Assembly (NCBI GenBank): GCA_031262005.1
Contig: JAISIO010000110.1
Location: 1-5,666 of the forward strand
Direction: 5' to 3'
Length of the DNA stretch: 5,666 nt
Source: Bacteroidales bacterium
Lineage (GTDB): Bacteria; Bacteroidota; Bacteroidia; Bacteroidales; UBA1715
Below, one piece after another: positions 5,086-5,666 of the stretch. The notes under the pieces are model-generated. The model was given only the letters and a program-made list of their open reading frames with translations, had not been told where the DNA came from and made no database searches. Positions within the stretch are counted from its first letter, which is position 1; each line of letters begins with the position of its first letter. The position numbers and the translations under genes were made by a program.

Positions 5086-5666
5086 ATGAAAAAACATATA
5101 CCCAACCTGATAACACTCTGCAATCTTATGTGCGGAGTATTTGCCGTAATAATTGTAATTTCGGGCGTGGCATCGTACACGGTAGCGGCAATTTTAATTT
5201 TTTGCGGCGCAATTTTCGATTTTTTCGATGGATTTACGGCGCGTTTGCTTAAAGTAACTTCTCCTATTGGTAAAGAATTAGATTCGTTTGCCGATCTCAT
5301 AACTTTCGGTTTTGCGCCGGCAGCTATGCTTTCGGCGGTTATTCAGCACACCATGTTTGGCGTAACGGTTATGGAATATTCAGCTTCAACGCCATTGGTG
5401 TGGCAGGAATATGTATTGATTATTATTCCGTTCATAATAGTGCCATTTTCGGCATTGCGGTTAGCAAAGTTCAATATCGACGAACGCCAGCATCACTCAT
5501 TTATAGGTTTACCCACGCCGGCTTGTGCGTTATTTTTTGCTTCGTTGGTGTTTTATCCCGACCTTTTTTCGCCCTTGCTTTTAGCATTTCTCAGTATTGC
5601 ATTTTCGCTGTTGCTCGTTGCCGAAATTCCTATGTTTTCGTTGAAATTCAAAAACTTTTCATGGCA
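5086..5666 (+). CDS. pssA: CDP-diacylglycerol-serine O-phosphatidyltransferase (partial, 3' end missing)
   Basis: The frame is open from ATG 5086 to the window end, 193 complete codons. The enzyme joins L-serine to CDP-diacylglycerol to make phosphatidylserine, the precursor of phosphatidylethanolamine, at the inner membrane. The full CDP-alcohol phosphatidyltransferase signature is present: D45-x2-D48-G49-x2-A52-R53-x8-G62-x3-D66-x3-D70, the aspartates being the metal and catalytic residues. The start MKKHIPNLITLCNLMCG is typical of PssA (P-N-x-x-T-x-x-N) and supports this ATG. Several hydrophobic segments follow (about 15-44, 71-90, 108-125, 145-182), as expected of a multi-pass protein. 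Family members are commonly about 230-250 residues, so perhaps 40-60 are missing. A CDP-alcohol transferase of other head-group specificity is the alternative, but the N-terminus and spacing favour PssA. It has its own promoter. Confidence 0.93.
   Translation, partial: MKKHIPNLITLCNLMCGVFAVIIVISGVASYTVAAILIFCGAIFDFFDGFTARLLKVTSPIGKELDSFADLITFGFAPAAMLSAVIQHTMFGVTVMEYSASTPLVWQEYVLIIIPFIIVPFSALRLAKFNIDERQHHSFIGLPTPACALFFASLVFYPDLFSPLLLAFLSIAFSLLLVAEIPMFSLKFKNFSW

Noticed and set aside
4977..5300. 107-codon minus-strand frame overlapping the start of pssA
   Set aside because: It is antisense to a clear pssA with complete catalytic motif, and its C-terminus is translated intergenic repeat and heptad DNA.
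1..5666. A new defence, toxin-antitoxin or biosynthetic system
   Set aside because: All five genes fall in known families and no small gene pair or effector was found; the unusual features are in repeats and leader sequences only.

Overview
This 5.7 kb window looks like a chromosomal segment of a Bacteroidota (Bacteroidetes) bacterium. The reasons are Bacteroidota-type promoters (TAnnTTTG -7 boxes at 1480-1487, 1410-1417 on the minus strand, and 5024-5031), A-rich leaders without a clear Shine-Dalgarno, signal peptides that end in A|Q, and moderately AT-rich DNA with very AT-rich spacers. It carries five protein genes, two of them cut by the window edges. No rRNA, tRNA, CRISPR array or complete insertion sequence was seen.

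Layout. 2-133 (+): last 43 codons of an EamA/DMT-type membrane transporter. 184-1260 (-): a secreted PQQ/BamB-like eight-bladed beta-propeller of unknown function, convergent with the transporter. 1261-1503: a divergent regulatory region with one promoter in each direction and, on the propeller side, a terminator-like hairpin inside the leader. 1504-2262 (+): a secreted DUF4163/DUF3298 (RsiV-like) protein. 2343-4814 (+): hrpB, a complete DExH-box ATP-dependent helicase. 4815-5085: a 271-bp spacer holding a 140-bp MITE-like element and the pssA promoter. 5086-5666 (+): pssA, CDP-diacylglycerol-serine O-phosphatidyltransferase, cut by the window end.

The genes do not form an obvious single pathway. 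Two encode exported proteins transcribed divergently from one promoter region, and the others are housekeeping functions (RNA helicase, phospholipid synthesis, transport). I see no defence system, biosynthetic cluster or secretion system.

The unusual content lies between the genes. (1) Degenerate arrays with a strict 7-bp period sit at four gene boundaries: after the transporter, at the 5' end of the propeller gene, filling the gap before hrpB, and just before pssA. (2) In the propeller gene two such arrays encode most of the signal peptide. Removing exactly 21 codons reconstructs a more ordinary signal peptide that starts at an upstream in-frame ATG, now cut off by a TAA. (3) A 140-bp element with 19-bp terminal inverted repeats and a clean 9-bp target duplication sits upstream of pssA, inside what looks like an older dispersed repeat. 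(4) The leader of the propeller gene has promoter, short reading frame, hairpin and T-tract in attenuator order.
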